From positions 7,826 to 71,825 of the forward strand of contig JBDZVD010000022.1 of assembly GCA_040255525.1 (NCBI GenBank): a DNA stretch of 64,000 bases, in the 5' to 3' direction. This document shows positions 35,728-44,609 of the stretch, piece by piece. Each line of letters starts with the position of its first letter. Within the stretch, counting starts at the first letter, position 1. The notes under the pieces were generated by a model. It saw only the letters and a program-made list of their open reading frames with translations. It did no database searches and was not told the DNA's origin. Origin of the DNA: Rugosimonospora sp040255525. Its GTDB lineage: Bacteria > Actinomycetota > Actinomycetes > Mycobacteriales > Micromonosporaceae. The translations under genes and the position numbers were made by a program.

Positions 35728-36876
35728 GTGCCGGAAGATCAGCAGCAGCCCGAGCGGCTGGATGTGGACGCGATCCTCGCCGACCCCAGCACCCGGATCG
35801 TGGTCTGCTGCGGATCCGGCGGGGTGGGCAAGACCACCACCGCCGCCGCGCTGGCCCTGCGGGCCGCCGAGGTGCACGGCCGCCGTACCGTCGTGTTGAC
35901 CATCGACCCGGCCCGGCGGCTGGCCCAGTCGCTCGGCCTGTCCGCGCTGGACAACAATCCGAAGCAGGTCAAGCTGGAGGGCACCGCGGCCGCCGGCGGT
36001 GAGCTGCACGCGATGATGCTGGACATGAAGCGCACCTTCGACGAGGTGGTGCTCACCCATACCGACCCGAAACGGGCCGAGGAAATCTTCGCCAACCCCT
36101 TCTACCAGGCCATGAGCTCCACGTTCTCCGGTACGCAGGAGTACATGGCGATGGAGAAGCTGGGCCAGTTGCGCTCCCGCGACGAGTGGGACCTCATCGT
36201 GGTCGACACCCCGCCGTCGCGCTCCGCGCTGGACTTCCTGGACGCGCCGCAGCGGCTGGCACGGTTCCTCGACGGGCGCATGCTCCGGCTGCTGATGGCC
36301 CCCGCCCGGGCCGGCGGCCGCAGCATGTTCAACCTGGTCACGGCGTCGTTCGGAGTGTTCTCCCGGGCGGTGCAGAAGATTCTCGGCGCACAGCTATTGA
36401 CCGACCTGTCCGGTTTTGTCGCTGCGCTCGACAGCACCTTCGGCGGTTTCCGGGAACGGGCCGAGCAGACGTACCGGATCCTGCAGAATCGCGAGACCGC
36501 GTTCCTCGTGGTCGCCGCCCCCGAGCCGGACGCGATCCGCGAGGCGGGATACTTCGCCGGCCGGCTGGCCGAGCAGCGCATGCCGCTGCACGGGCTGATC
36601 CTCAACCGCGTGCACCGCAATGCCGCACCCGAGCTCAGCCCGGAACAGAGCCTGGCGGCGGCGGCCGAACTGGACCTCGAGGGGAGCAATCCGCTCGCCG
36701 CGGACGCCCTGCGGGTGCACGCGGCGCTGGCCGAGCAGGTGGTACGGGAGGCGGCGGTGGCGGCGCGCTTCACCGCCCACCACCCGGGGGTACCGGTGGT
36801 GCCGGTAGCGGCGCAGCCCGCCGACGTCCATGACCTCGACGGGCTGCGTGCTATAGGTACTTCGCTAGCTGGCTGA
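35728..36876 (+). CDS. ArsA/Get3-like ATPase, second of a pair (Rv3680-like)
   Basis: 382 aa from GTG 35728 (GGAGGG three bases upstream); a GTG at 35689 gives 13 more residues. Deviant Walker A GSGGVGKTTTA at about residues 29-39, TIDPARRLAQSLG (switch region) and VVDTPPSRSALDFLD. Start chosen so that DVDAILADPSTRIVVCC falls where the mycobacterial homologue begins. It lies 167 bp after its partner; the gap holds repeated GGTCGCC/GGAACGA sequence but no gene. Its stop overlaps the convergent whiB end by 12 bp. Confidence 0.88.
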   Translation: MPEDQQQPERLDVDAILADPSTRIVVCCGSGGVGKTTTAAALALRAAEVHGRRTVVLTIDPARRLAQSLGLSALDNNPKQVKLEGTAAAGGELHAMMLDMKRTFDEVVLTHTDPKRAEEIFANPFYQAMSSTFSGTQEYMAMEKLGQLRSRDEWDLIVVDTPPSRSALDFLDAPQRLARFLDGRMLRLLMAPARAGGRSMFNLVTASFGVFSRAVQKILGAQLLTDLSGFVAALDSTFGGFRERAEQTYRILQNRETAFLVVAAPEPDAIREAGYFAGRLAEQRMPLHGLILNRVHRNAAPELSPEQSLAAAAELDLEGSNPLAADALRVHAALAEQVVREAAVAARFTAHHPGVPVVPVAAQPADVHDLDGLRAIGTSLAG

Positions 36877-37164
36877 CACCAGTTCCTTATCCCGGTCCTT
36901 GGAGAGCGCGGCCTCGAACATCTTGCGCCAGCTGGCGACCTGCGGGTGGCGGCGCAGGAGTGCGCGTCGCTCCCGCTCGGTCATGCCACCCCACACCCCG
37001 AACTCGATGCGGTTGTCGAGTGCGTCTGCGAGGCACTCGTACCGCACCGGGCAGCTGCGGCAGATGCGCTTGGCCACGTTTTGCTCGGCCCCCTGGACGA
37101 ACAACGCGTCCGGATTTCCATTCCGGCACGCCGCCTGGCTGGGCCAGTCAGCAGTCATCCCCAT
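36865..37164 (-). CDS. WhiB family iron-sulfur transcription regulator (WhiB4-like position)
   Basis: 99-aa redox-sensing regulator. Four Cys at residues 13, 35, 38 and 44 would hold a [4Fe-4S] cluster; the GVWGG turn and a basic C-terminal ERERRALLRRH follow, as in all WhiB proteins. ATG 37164 has an AGGGGGG ribosome binding site nine to ten bases upstream. It occupies the place of whiB4 (Rv3681c) between the ArsA-like pair and ponA2, so it is probably that orthologue. Convergent with, and overlapping, the second ATPase gene. Confidence 0.93.
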   Translation of the reverse strand: MGMTADWPSQAACRNGNPDALFVQGAEQNVAKRICRSCPVRYECLADALDNRIEFGVWGGMTERERRALLRRHPQVASWRKMFEAALSKDRDKELVSAS

Positions 37165-37628
37165 CTGTGTACGTCCCCCCTTGTGCTCCCCCCGATCCGC
37201 CAGGTCGTCCCCGTCCGCGCTCCCCCGGGCCGCAGTGGTGTACCCCCAGACACTCACCGACGGACCTGGACCGGAGGCGCGGAGAGCGTCCGCCAGGCGG
37301 CGTGCCCCCAACTCCGAGGGCAGCGTTCTTGCGTTGCCGAATCATCATGCTCCGTAGTCATGCGATTACGCAACGTCGTCGGCGAAATTCGCCAACCGGG
37401 ACACAGGCCCCATAGCCCTTGGGTCTCGATTGTTGGTCTTGGTGCATCCACGTGCCATACCCGGGAACTGTCCCCATCCACCCACCCGAAGGTGGACAAT
37501 CTCCGTAGCGATCGAGCAATCAAGGAAGCGGAAGGGACAACCGGACACCCAGGTTCGCGCGTTTAGCACAACGAGGCCGCGTCCGACAGGACGCGGGCCA
37601 AAGTTCGTTGTTCGCGTACCCTGAGGCG
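37165..37628. promoter_or_regulatory. Divergent whiB/ponA intergenic region, no gene
   Basis: 464 bp that is visibly less GC-rich than its surroundings. No frame here has a plausible start, length or motif. It must carry the whiB promoter and upstream control of ponA. The only box I would support is TACCCT at 37617-37622, six bases before the ponA GTG. Confidence 0.5.
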
Positions 37629-40088
37629 GTGAACCGGATGCGCAAGCGTGATCGCAACCCGCTGTCGAATGCCACGGCTCTACTCGTATGTGGCCTCCTA
37701 GCTGGGGTTGTGGTCGCAGCTGCCGCTTTCCCTGCGGTGGCGATGTCGGGTCTGGCCGCGAAGGCGGGAGCCGATGGATTTGACAGCCTTCCCACAGAAC
37801 TGACCGTGGCGCAGTCGCCACAGGTCAGCTATTTGTATGCCGCCGATCGCAAAACGCTCATAGCGGCCTTCTACGACGAAAACCGACGAGATGTTACGGC
37901 CTCGCAAATCTCACCGGTGATGCTGCAGGCGATCGTCTCGGCCGAGGACATGCGGTTCTACGAGCACCACGGCGTGGACGTGAAGGGCGTCGCGCGGGCG
38001 CTGGTGGCCAACCAGAAGTCCGGCGAGACGGAGCAGGGTGCGTCGACCCTGACCATGCAGTACGTGCGCCAGGCGATCGAGTACTCGGCGACCACGCCGC
38101 AGGAGGTCGTCGACGCCACCTCGGACACCCCGGGGCGCAAGCTGCGGGAGATGAAGATCGCGCTGGCGCTGGAAAAGAAGCTCACCAAGCAGCAGATCCT
38201 GGACCGGTACCTGAACATCGCTCCGTTCGGTAACGGCGCGTACGGCATCTACGCCGCCGCCGAGGTCTACTTCAACGAGACACCGGACAAGCTGACTCTG
38301 CCCCAGGCCGCGCTGCTGGCCGGCCTGGTCAAGGCGCCCACCGCGTACGACCCGGCGACGACGACCGGCCGGCCGCAGGCGCTGAACCGGCGCACGTACG
38401 TGCTGAAGAACATGGTCAGAATGGGTTACATCACGCAGGCCCAGGCCGCCCAGGCGGACAAGACCGACCTCAAGATCGCTGACAAGTCCACCCCCAACGG
38501 CTGCACCAGCGTGGTCAACCCGGAGTGGGGCTTCTTCTGCGACTACTTCTACCGGTGGTGGCTACAGCAACCGGCATTCGGCGCCGACGAGTACGAGCGC
38601 GCCGAGCACCTCAAGACCGGCGGGTACACGATCTACGCCTCGCTGGACGTCGAGGCGCAGGCGGACGCCATGAGGAACGTCACCAGTCAGGCCAGGCACC
38701 TGAAGAAGTCCGACGCGTTGATGGTGGCCGGGGTGGAGCCGGGGACCGGGCACATCAAGGTGATGGCGGTCAACCGCACGTACAGCAACGATCAGAGCGG
38801 CAACGGGCCCAGTACCGATCCGTTGAAGAGGGGCCAGAAGGGCAACTACCCGAACACGACGGTGCCGCTGCTCGGCGCCCCCGACCGGCCCGGCGGGTAC
38901 CAGTTCGGTTCGACCTTCAAGATGTTCACCATGCTCGCGGCGCTCCAGCAGGGCATACCGCTGTCGCACACGATCGATACCACGAACCCGTACAAGTCAC
39001 ACTTCATCGTGAGCGGACCGGCCGCCTGCCCGGGCACCCATTACTACTGCCCGACCAACGACGCGAAGGACGAAGTCGGCCCGTACAACATGTGGACCGG
39101 GTTCGGCGCCTCCATCAACACCTACTTCGTTCCGCTGGAGGAGCAGGTCGGCGCGGACAACGTCGTCGCCATGGCGCAGAACCTCGGCATCACGTTCGCC
39201 GGTGACAAGAACAAGCAGGGCACCGACGCGTACTTCGCGACGCACGGCGCCGACCAGTGGGGAGCGTTCACACTCGGTGTCGCCGCGGTCAGCCCGCTGG
39301 AGATGGCCAACGCGTACGCGGCGGTGGCGGCCGACGGCAACTACTGCGAGGCGCTGCCGGTCGAGGAGATCCACGAGTTCAACGGCACCAAGCTCGACGC
39401 CGGCAACCCCCGCTGCCGCCAGGCGGTTCAGCCGGACGTGGCCCGCGCCGCCACGGACGCGGCCCGTTGCCCGGTCGGCGACCAGGGGTACTACGGCGGC
39501 TGCTCGGGGCACGTGACCGCGTCACCCACCCGGGGCGTCGTGCCCCGCAAGTACCAGATCGCCGGCAAGACCGGTACGACCGACAACGACCGCACCGCGG
39601 CGCTGATCGCGATGACCAAGCAGCTGGCGGTGGCGGGCATCGTCGCCGACCCGGACAACTCGGATACCCACGGGTACGGCCACAACCAGGTCAACTGGAC
39701 CGTACAGCACACCCTCGCCGACTACATGCAGGGCAAGCCGGCGGTCGACTTCACGAAGGAGACCGAACACACCGCGTACGGGCAACGGCAGCGCATCCCT
39801 AGCGTCAAGTGCCAGTCACCGACCGCGGCCACCACGACGCTGGAGGCGGCCGGCTTCTCGGTGCGTACCAGTTCGAGGCAGGTGGTCTCGAACTGCCCCG
39901 CCGGTACCGTCGCCAGCACCACGCCGAGCGGCAGCACCTCGAAGGGCGGCCCGATCAGCCTGAACATCAGCTCGGGTCCGGCCGGCCAGAACAACGGCGG
40001 ACAGGGCGGCGGACAGGGCGGCGTGAACCCGCCGGGCTGCGTGCCGCTGCCCGGGGTCAAGTGCCCGCCCGGCGGCGGCCGGCGCTGA
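37629..40088 (+). CDS. ponA2: Bifunctional penicillin-binding protein (transglycosylase/transpeptidase) with PASTA domain
   Basis: 819-aa class A PBP that polymerises and cross-links peptidoglycan. One membrane anchor (about 15-40); GT51 glycosyltransferase with AEDMRFYEHHG (about 100) and GASTLTMQYVRQ; transpeptidase with GSTFK (about 427), SIN and AGKTGT (about 645). A single PASTA domain (about 725-785) and a Gly/Pro tail follow. Its place next to whiB matches PonA2 (Rv3682). GTG 37629 is chosen because TACCCT ends six bases upstream (leaderless); ATG 37638 is an alternative. Confidence 0.92.
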   Translation: MNRMRKRDRNPLSNATALLVCGLLAGVVVAAAAFPAVAMSGLAAKAGADGFDSLPTELTVAQSPQVSYLYAADRKTLIAAFYDENRRDVTASQISPVMLQAIVSAEDMRFYEHHGVDVKGVARALVANQKSGETEQGASTLTMQYVRQAIEYSATTPQEVVDATSDTPGRKLREMKIALALEKKLTKQQILDRYLNIAPFGNGAYGIYAAAEVYFNETPDKLTLPQAALLAGLVKAPTAYDPATTTGRPQALNRRTYVLKNMVRMGYITQAQAAQADKTDLKIADKSTPNGCTSVVNPEWGFFCDYFYRWWLQQPAFGADEYERAEHLKTGGYTIYASLDVEAQADAMRNVTSQARHLKKSDALMVAGVEPGTGHIKVMAVNRTYSNDQSGNGPSTDPLKRGQKGNYPNTTVPLLGAPDRPGGYQFGSTFKMFTMLAALQQGIPLSHTIDTTNPYKSHFIVSGPAACPGTHYYCPTNDAKDEVGPYNMWTGFGASINTYFVPLEEQVGADNVVAMAQNLGITFAGDKNKQGTDAYFATHGADQWGAFTLGVAAVSPLEMANAYAAVAADGNYCEALPVEEIHEFNGTKLDAGNPRCRQAVQPDVARAATDAARCPVGDQGYYGGCSGHVTASPTRGVVPRKYQIAGKTGTTDNDRTAALIAMTKQLAVAGIVADPDNSDTHGYGHNQVNWTVQHTLADYMQGKPAVDFTKETEHTAYGQRQRIPSVKCQSPTAATTTLEAAGFSVRTSSRQVVSNCPAGTVASTTPSGSTSKGGPISLNISSGPAGQNNGGQGGGQGGVNPPGCVPLPGVKCPPGGGRR

Positions 40089-40108
40089 CCGACCGGCACC
40101 GAGCATTG

Positions 40109-40156
40109 GAGCCGGCCTCCGGGGCCGTCGCGCTGGCGACCCCGGAGCCCGGCTCC
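40109..40156 (+). terminator. GC-rich hairpin after ponA
   Basis: CTCCGGGG (40117-40124) pairs with CCCCGGAG (40140-40147); inside, TCGC pairs with GCGA around GCTG. Flanking GGAGCCGG and CCGGCTCC extend it. No T-run, as often in high-GC actinobacteria. It lies just past the ponA stop and before the 21-bp repeats. Confidence 0.5.
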
Positions 40157-40230
40157 GTCGTTCCCGGCTCCGGCTCCGTCGTTCCCGGCTCCGGCTCCGT
40201 CGTTCCCGGCTCCGGCTGCGTCGTTGCCGC
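40151..40230. repeat. 21-bp tandem repeat between convergent ponA and yqeY
   Basis: Unit GGCTCCGTCGTTCCCGGCTCC, three perfect copies (40151-40213) and a decayed fourth, ending just before the yqeY stop. Each unit contains arms able to pair with the hairpin just upstream. Confidence 0.9.
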
Positions 40231-40236
40231 GCCGGC

Positions 40237-40692
40237 TCAGAGGCCCAGCTGGCGGCGTACCTCCGCGGCCACCCGGCCGCCCTCGGCCCGACCCGCCACC
40301 GCGGCCTGAGCCGCCTTCATGGCCTGCCCCATCCCTCCCCGGCCGCTGGTGTCCACCCCGGCCAGCGCCTCCGCCACGATCCCGGTCAGCTCCTCGTCCG
40401 GCAGCTGGGACGGCAGGTACCCGGCGAGTACGCCCTCCTCCGCCCGTTCCCGCTCGGCCTGCTCCGCACGCCCCGCGTCGGCGAACGCGGTCGCCGCCTC
40501 GCGTCGCTTCTTCGCCTCCCGGGTGAGTACGGCCCGCACCTCGTCCTCGCCGAGTTCCCGCGCCTGGGTGCCGGCGACCTCGGCGTTCCGCACCGCGGCC
40601 AGCGCCATACGCAGCGTCGAGGTGGCCAGTTCGTCCCGCGCCTTCATGGCGGTGCGCAGATCGGATTCCAGACGGTCCTTGAGCATGCTCAT
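40237..40692 (-). CDS. GatB/YqeY domain protein
   Basis: 151-aa small helical protein of the YqeY family, homologous to the tail of GatB that touches tRNA. Seen are LESDLRTAMKARDELATSTLRM, the heptad-like KKRREAATAFADAGR, LPSQLPDEEL and GRGGMGQAMKAAQ. The family may have a tRNA- or aminoacylation-related role, but the function of stand-alone copies is not known. ATG 40692, with a second ATG two codons on. Only 25 bp separate it from the divergent metallophosphoesterase start. Confidence 0.9.
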   Translation of the reverse strand: MSMLKDRLESDLRTAMKARDELATSTLRMALAAVRNAEVAGTQARELGEDEVRAVLTREAKKRREAATAFADAGRAEQAERERAEEGVLAGYLPSQLPDEELTGIVAEALAGVDTSGRGGMGQAMKAAQAAVAGRAEGGRVAAEVRRQLGL

Positions 40693-40704
40693 GGTCCCCG
40701 AAAC

Positions 40705-40710
40705 TACCCT
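40705..40710 (+). promoter_or_regulatory. -10 box of the metallophosphoesterase gene
   Basis: TACCCT exactly seven bases before ATG 40718. With only 25 bp between two divergent starts, a leaderless transcript is the simplest reading. Confidence 0.55.
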
Positions 40711-40717
40711 TAGCGGC

Positions 40718-41605
40718 ATGGGCACGCGTACAGCATTAAGGTTCGTGACCGCCACGGCGGCGCTGGGCGCCGGCACCCTGGCCTACGCCTCGCTGATCGA
40801 GCGGAACATGTTCACCCTGCGCCGGTTCGACGTGCCGGTGCTCGCACCGGACGCCGAGCCGCTGCGCCTGCTGCACATCTCCGACCTGCACATGACCCCG
40901 GGCCAGCGACGCAAGCAGGACTGGGTCGCGGCGCTGGCCGTCGCGACCGACCCGGACCTGGTCATCACGACCGGGGACAACATGGCCCACCCGGACGCGG
41001 TGGCGAGCGTCACCAGAGCGCTCGGGCCGCTGATGGACCGGCCCGGGGCGTTCGTCTTCGGCTCCAACGACTACCGCGGTCCGGTCTTCAAGAACCCGTT
41101 CGGGTACTTCAACAAGAACCGCAGGTACGTGCAGGGGCCTCCGCTGCCGTCTGAGGACCTGCGGGCGGCCCTGGTGGACGCCGGTTGGGCGGACCTGAAC
41201 AACGACCGGACGGTACTGAAGGCGGGCGGCCGGACCGTCGAACTGGCGGGCGTGGACGACCCGCACATCGGCCGCGACCGGTACGAGCACGCTCCCCCGG
41301 CGGACGCGGACCTGCACATCGGGCTCACCCACTCCCCGGAGCCGGCGGTCCTGTCCGCCATGGCGGCGGACGGGTTCACGCTGCTGCTGGCCGGCCACAC
41401 GCACGGCGGGCAGGTACGGGTACCGGGGGTGGGCGCGCTGGTCTCGAACTGTGGGCTGGACCGCCGGATGGCTCGGGGACTGCACCGCTGGCCGGGGTCG
41501 GACGCCTGGCTGCACGTGTCGGCGGGCCTGGGTACCCACCCGACGGCCCCGGTACGGTTCGCCTGCCGGCCGGAGGCGTCGCTGCTGACGTTGATCCCCC
41601 GTTAG
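40718..41605 (+). CDS. Metallophosphoesterase (Rv3683-like)
   Basis: 295-aa calcineurin-like phosphoesterase with an N-terminal hydrophobic segment that may anchor it. Metal-binding motifs: ISDLHM, TGDNM, FGSNDYRGP (in place of GNH[DE]), LTHSPEP and GHTHGGQVR. The GSND variant replaces the usual His after Asn, as in the YkuE-like branch of this family. Substrate unknown. It completes the block syntenic with Rv3679-Rv3683. Start fixed by the leaderless -10 box. Confidence 0.88.
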   Translation: MGTRTALRFVTATAALGAGTLAYASLIERNMFTLRRFDVPVLAPDAEPLRLLHISDLHMTPGQRRKQDWVAALAVATDPDLVITTGDNMAHPDAVASVTRALGPLMDRPGAFVFGSNDYRGPVFKNPFGYFNKNRRYVQGPPLPSEDLRAALVDAGWADLNNDRTVLKAGGRTVELAGVDDPHIGRDRYEHAPPADADLHIGLTHSPEPAVLSAMAADGFTLLLAGHTHGGQVRVPGVGALVSNCGLDRRMARGLHRWPGSDAWLHVSAGLGTHPTAPVRFACRPEASLLTLIPR

Positions 41606-41701
41606 CTCCCGGCAGCCCCCGGGTAGCTCCAGGTAACTCCCGGATAGCGGAGGCCCCTGTTTCCCGCGCCGGGTCGGTCAGCTACTATTGCCCGGCACGC
41701 T

Positions 41702-41775
<74 letters not shown>

Positions 41776-41961
41776 CAGTCCGAAAGTGCAGATCAGGGCC
41801 GGTCTCCCAACACAGGGAACCGGCCCCGACCATTCTGGCCCGGCTGCGCTCCGGTCAGTCGCCGTCGAGGACTACCCGGGCAACCGCGCCAGTGACGATC
41901 ATCCTGGCGCCGACCGTTGACTTCCATCGATGTCCGGAATCGCCCGGAGTCCTCAGACCTT

Positions 41962-42003
41962 TTGGCGCGCTTGAGGGACCGTTTTAGGATGGGAGCGCTC
42001 CCA
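41962..42003 (+). promoter_or_regulatory. Beta-glucosidase promoter with CebR-type operator
   Basis: TTGGCG (41962-41967) and TAGGAT (41985-41990) are 17 bases apart. Overlapping the end of the -10 and the expected start point is the perfect 14-bp palindrome TGGGAGCGCTCCCA (41990-42003). This is the binding site known for the LacI-family cellobiose repressor CebR of Streptomyces. Repressor binding would block transcription; cello-oligosaccharides would relieve it. Confidence 0.8.
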
Positions 42004-42039
42004 GTCTCCAGTCCCCTCGCAGACAGGTATCGAGCACAA

Positions 42040-43497
42040 ATGCATCCAACGATGTCCCGCCGTGAGATTCTCCGCAGGACCGGGCTCGGCGCGATGGGCG
42101 TAGGCGCCGCGACGCTGGTCGGCGGTTGCCGGTCCGACCGTTCCCCGCATGACGATGAACGGGTTCTGGGTCTGACCTTTCCGGGCGGCTTCACGTGGGG
42201 CGCCGCCACCTCGGCATACCAGATCGAAGGCGCCGTTCACGCCGACGGTCGCGGACCGTCCATCTGGGACACTTTCAGCCATACCAGCGGGAAGATCATC
42301 GACAGCTCCACCGGTGACATCGCCTGCGATCACTATCACCGCTGGGCCGAGGACCTCGACCTCATGAAGCGGCTGGGGTTGCACAGCTACCGCTTCTCCA
42401 TCGCCTGGCCCCGGATCATGCCCAGCGGACGCGGGCAGGTCAATCAGAAGGGCGTCGACTTCTACAAGCGACTCGTCGACGGCCTCCATCAGCGTGGCAT
42501 CGCACCGATGGCGACGCTGTTCCACTGGGATCTTCCGCAAGCGCTGCAGGACGACGGTGGTTGGGAGAATCGCGACTGCGCCAAGTGGTTCACCGACTAC
42601 GCCGATGTCATGTTCCGTCAGCTCGGCGCGGCCGTCCCGACGTGGTTGACGATCAACGAGCCGAAGACGATCGTGCAGGTCGGCTACACCTACGGCTCGA
42701 TGGCCCCGGGCAAACAGGACCGGCAGGCCGCCGCCGTCGTCTCGCACCATCTCGCGCTCGCCCACGGATCCGCGGTACGCGCGTTTCGGGCGACCGGCCA
42801 GGCCGGGCGCATCGGCCCCGCGCTCAATCTCGCCCCCGTTTACCCGGCCAGTTCTTCGAGCGACGATGCGAAGACCGCGGCGGCGCTGGCCGACGGCGTC
42901 GAGAACCGCGTCTACCTCGACCCGATCTTCAAGGGCAGCTATCCATCGGACGTCCACGCCTCGCTGGCACCGGACGTGCGAACGGCGCTCGATCGCGCGA
43001 CTCGCTCAGGTGACTTCGACATCATCAGCTCGCCCGTCGACGTGCTCGGCGTCAACTATTACAACCCCGTCTTCGTCGGCCCGTCGGGCAACTACGTCAC
43101 GCTCAAGCCGACGTCGGTCGCCACCTGGGAACAGATCTATCCGGCCGGCCTGACCGACCTGCTCGTGCGGATCGGTCACGACTACGGCGACGTACCGATG
43201 GTGGTGACGGAGAACGGCATCCCGGATGCCGGGGACATCACGCCGTCCGGCGGTGGCCTGCAGGACACGCAACGTATCGACTTTCTCCGCGACCACCTGC
43301 AAGCCGCGCACGACGCCATTGCGCGCGGCGCGAAACTGGAGGGGTACCACGTCTGGTCGTTGCTCGACAACTTCGAGTGGGCCCAGGGGTACACGCAGCG
43401 ATGGGGCATCGTCTACGTCGATTTCGACACGCAGCGGCGCACGTCCAAGCGCAGCGCCACCTGGTATCGCGACGTGATCGCCCGCAACGGCATCTGA
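42040..43497 (+). CDS. Exported GH1 beta-glucosidase (Tat lipoprotein)
   Basis: 485-aa glycoside hydrolase family 1 enzyme releasing glucose from beta-glucosides such as cellobiose. Catalytic acid/base Glu in TINEPK (about 207) and nucleophile Glu in VTENGI (about 390); GGFTWGAATSAYQIEGA and NFEWAQGYTQRWG are GH1 signatures. The N terminus has a twin-arginine motif SRREIL, a hydrophobic stretch and lipobox LVGGC, so it should be exported by Tat and lipid-anchored. ATG 42040 is chosen because an upstream start would place the CebR operator inside the gene. Somewhat less GC-extreme codon use than its neighbours hints at acquisition. Confidence 0.93.
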   Translation: MHPTMSRREILRRTGLGAMGVGAATLVGGCRSDRSPHDDERVLGLTFPGGFTWGAATSAYQIEGAVHADGRGPSIWDTFSHTSGKIIDSSTGDIACDHYHRWAEDLDLMKRLGLHSYRFSIAWPRIMPSGRGQVNQKGVDFYKRLVDGLHQRGIAPMATLFHWDLPQALQDDGGWENRDCAKWFTDYADVMFRQLGAAVPTWLTINEPKTIVQVGYTYGSMAPGKQDRQAAAVVSHHLALAHGSAVRAFRATGQAGRIGPALNLAPVYPASSSSDDAKTAAALADGVENRVYLDPIFKGSYPSDVHASLAPDVRTALDRATRSGDFDIISSPVDVLGVNYYNPVFVGPSGNYVTLKPTSVATWEQIYPAGLTDLLVRIGHDYGDVPMVVTENGIPDAGDITPSGGGLQDTQRIDFLRDHLQAAHDAIARGAKLEGYHVWSLLDNFEWAQGYTQRWGIVYVDFDTQRRTSKRSATWYRDVIARNGI

Positions 43498-43566
43498 CAC
43501 GAACTCGGCCAGGTGGTGGGCATTCGCGGCGGCCAAGCTGTTCTGTGCGCGTCACCATGACGGAAC

Positions 43567-43593
43567 GGTGGCCCGCCTCGCAGGCGGGCCACC
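43567..43593 (+). terminator. Strong hairpin downstream of the beta-glucosidase
   Basis: GGTGGCCCGCCT and AGGCGGGCCACC form a perfect 12-bp stem around CGC, 70 bases after the GH1 stop. No T-run follows. It lies between two convergent genes and could act in both directions. Confidence 0.6.
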
Positions 43594-43697
43594 GCGGTGG
43601 AGATCGACCTGCCGCCGCTGCCGCCCTGGACCGCTGGGGCGACGTGGCACGGGCACGCCGCCGCGGAACCAAAGGATCGGGGTGAGCCGGCGACGGC

Positions 43698-44546
43698 CTA
43701 CCGGAACCTGTGGGCGTTGCGGACACACCAGTCGGCGAAGGTTCGCGGCTCCCGCCCGAGCAACCGCTTCACGGTGTCGGTGCGGAACCCGGTGGTGTCG
43801 GCGCGCATGAGGGTGAAGCCCTCGATGATGGCCTCCGCGAGCGCCGCGGGCGCGCCGCCGGGAAAGCGGGACCGCACGGCGTCCGCGGGTGTCGCGACCG
43901 TGCGGACCTCGATGTGGCGGCCCAGTGCCGCGGACAGAACCCGGACCTGCTCGGCGACGGTGAAGGTCTCCTCACCGGTCAGGACGTACGCTTCGCCGTC
44001 GTGCCCGTCTTCGCGGAGGGTGAGTGCGGCCACGGCGGCGATGTCGGCCGGGTCGATCGGTGCGTAGCGGCCGGGTCCGATCGGGTCGAGGACGAACCCT
44101 CCCTCCCGGATAGTGGGCAACCAGTCCAGGGCGTTGGTCATGAAGCCACCGGGCCGCAGGAACGTGGCGGGGATGCCGGAGGCACGGATCAGCTCTTCGC
44201 GCTCATGGTGCCACCGCCCCATGGCGGGCATCGGGTCACCGAGCACGTTGTACGAGGACAGATGCACGATGCGCGACACGCCGGCCGTCCGGGCCGCGGC
44301 GACGGCGTGCGCGGTGTGGCCCAGGCCGATGCCCGGGGTGAGGAGGAACAGCCTGTCGACGCCGTCGAACGCGGGCCGCAGGCTGTCGGGCTCGTCCAGG
44401 TCGGCGACCACGCACTCGGCCTGTTGCCCGAGTCCGGCCGCGCGGGCCGGGTCGCGGACCAGGATCCGGAACTTCTCGCTCCCCGCGCTCAGTTCGCTGA
44501 CGAGTTCGCGGCCGATGTTTCCGGTGGCGCCGGTGACCAGTAGCAT
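43698..44546 (-). CDS. NmrA-like NAD(P)-binding protein
   Basis: 282-aa atypical short-chain dehydrogenase/NmrA-type protein. N-terminal Rossmann loop TGATGNIGRELV, then VADLDEPDSLRPAFDGVDRLFLLTP and HLSSYNV. The YxxxK catalytic pair is absent (SSYNVLG), so it may be a redox sensor or quinone reductase-like enzyme of the YtfG/QorB type. GGGAG lies five bases before the ATG. Divergent from a MarR gene across 111 bp, so probably controlled by it. Confidence 0.82.
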   Translation of the reverse strand: MLLVTGATGNIGRELVSELSAGSEKFRILVRDPARAAGLGQQAECVVADLDEPDSLRPAFDGVDRLFLLTPGIGLGHTAHAVAAARTAGVSRIVHLSSYNVLGDPMPAMGRWHHEREELIRASGIPATFLRPGGFMTNALDWLPTIREGGFVLDPIGPGRYAPIDPADIAAVAALTLREDGHDGEAYVLTGEETFTVAEQVRVLSAALGRHIEVRTVATPADAVRSRFPGGAPAALAEAIIEGFTLMRADTTGFRTDTVKRLLGREPRTFADWCVRNAHRFR

Positions 44547-44593
44547 GACAACTCCCAGATCGTGTACCGGTTAATGATTCGCGGACGGCGAAA

Positions 44594-44609
44594 CGTTAAC
44601 CGGCTAACG
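44594..44609. promoter_or_regulatory. Probable MarR operator in the nmrA/marR gap
   Basis: CGTTAACCGGCTAACG, a 16-bp palindrome with one mismatched pair, in the 111-bp divergent gap. A related half-site CGGTTAA lies near 44570. Size and place suit autoregulation by the adjacent MarR protein. Confidence 0.6.

Noticed and set aside
34547..36876. Arsenical pump (ArsA) function for the paired ATPases
   Set aside because: No ArsB, ArsR or ArsD and no Cys triad; synteny points to the Rv3679-Rv3680 type.
36946..37566. Open frames across the whiB/ponA intergenic region
   Set aside because: They overlap whiB in antisense and show no motif or ribosome binding site; treated as shadow frames.
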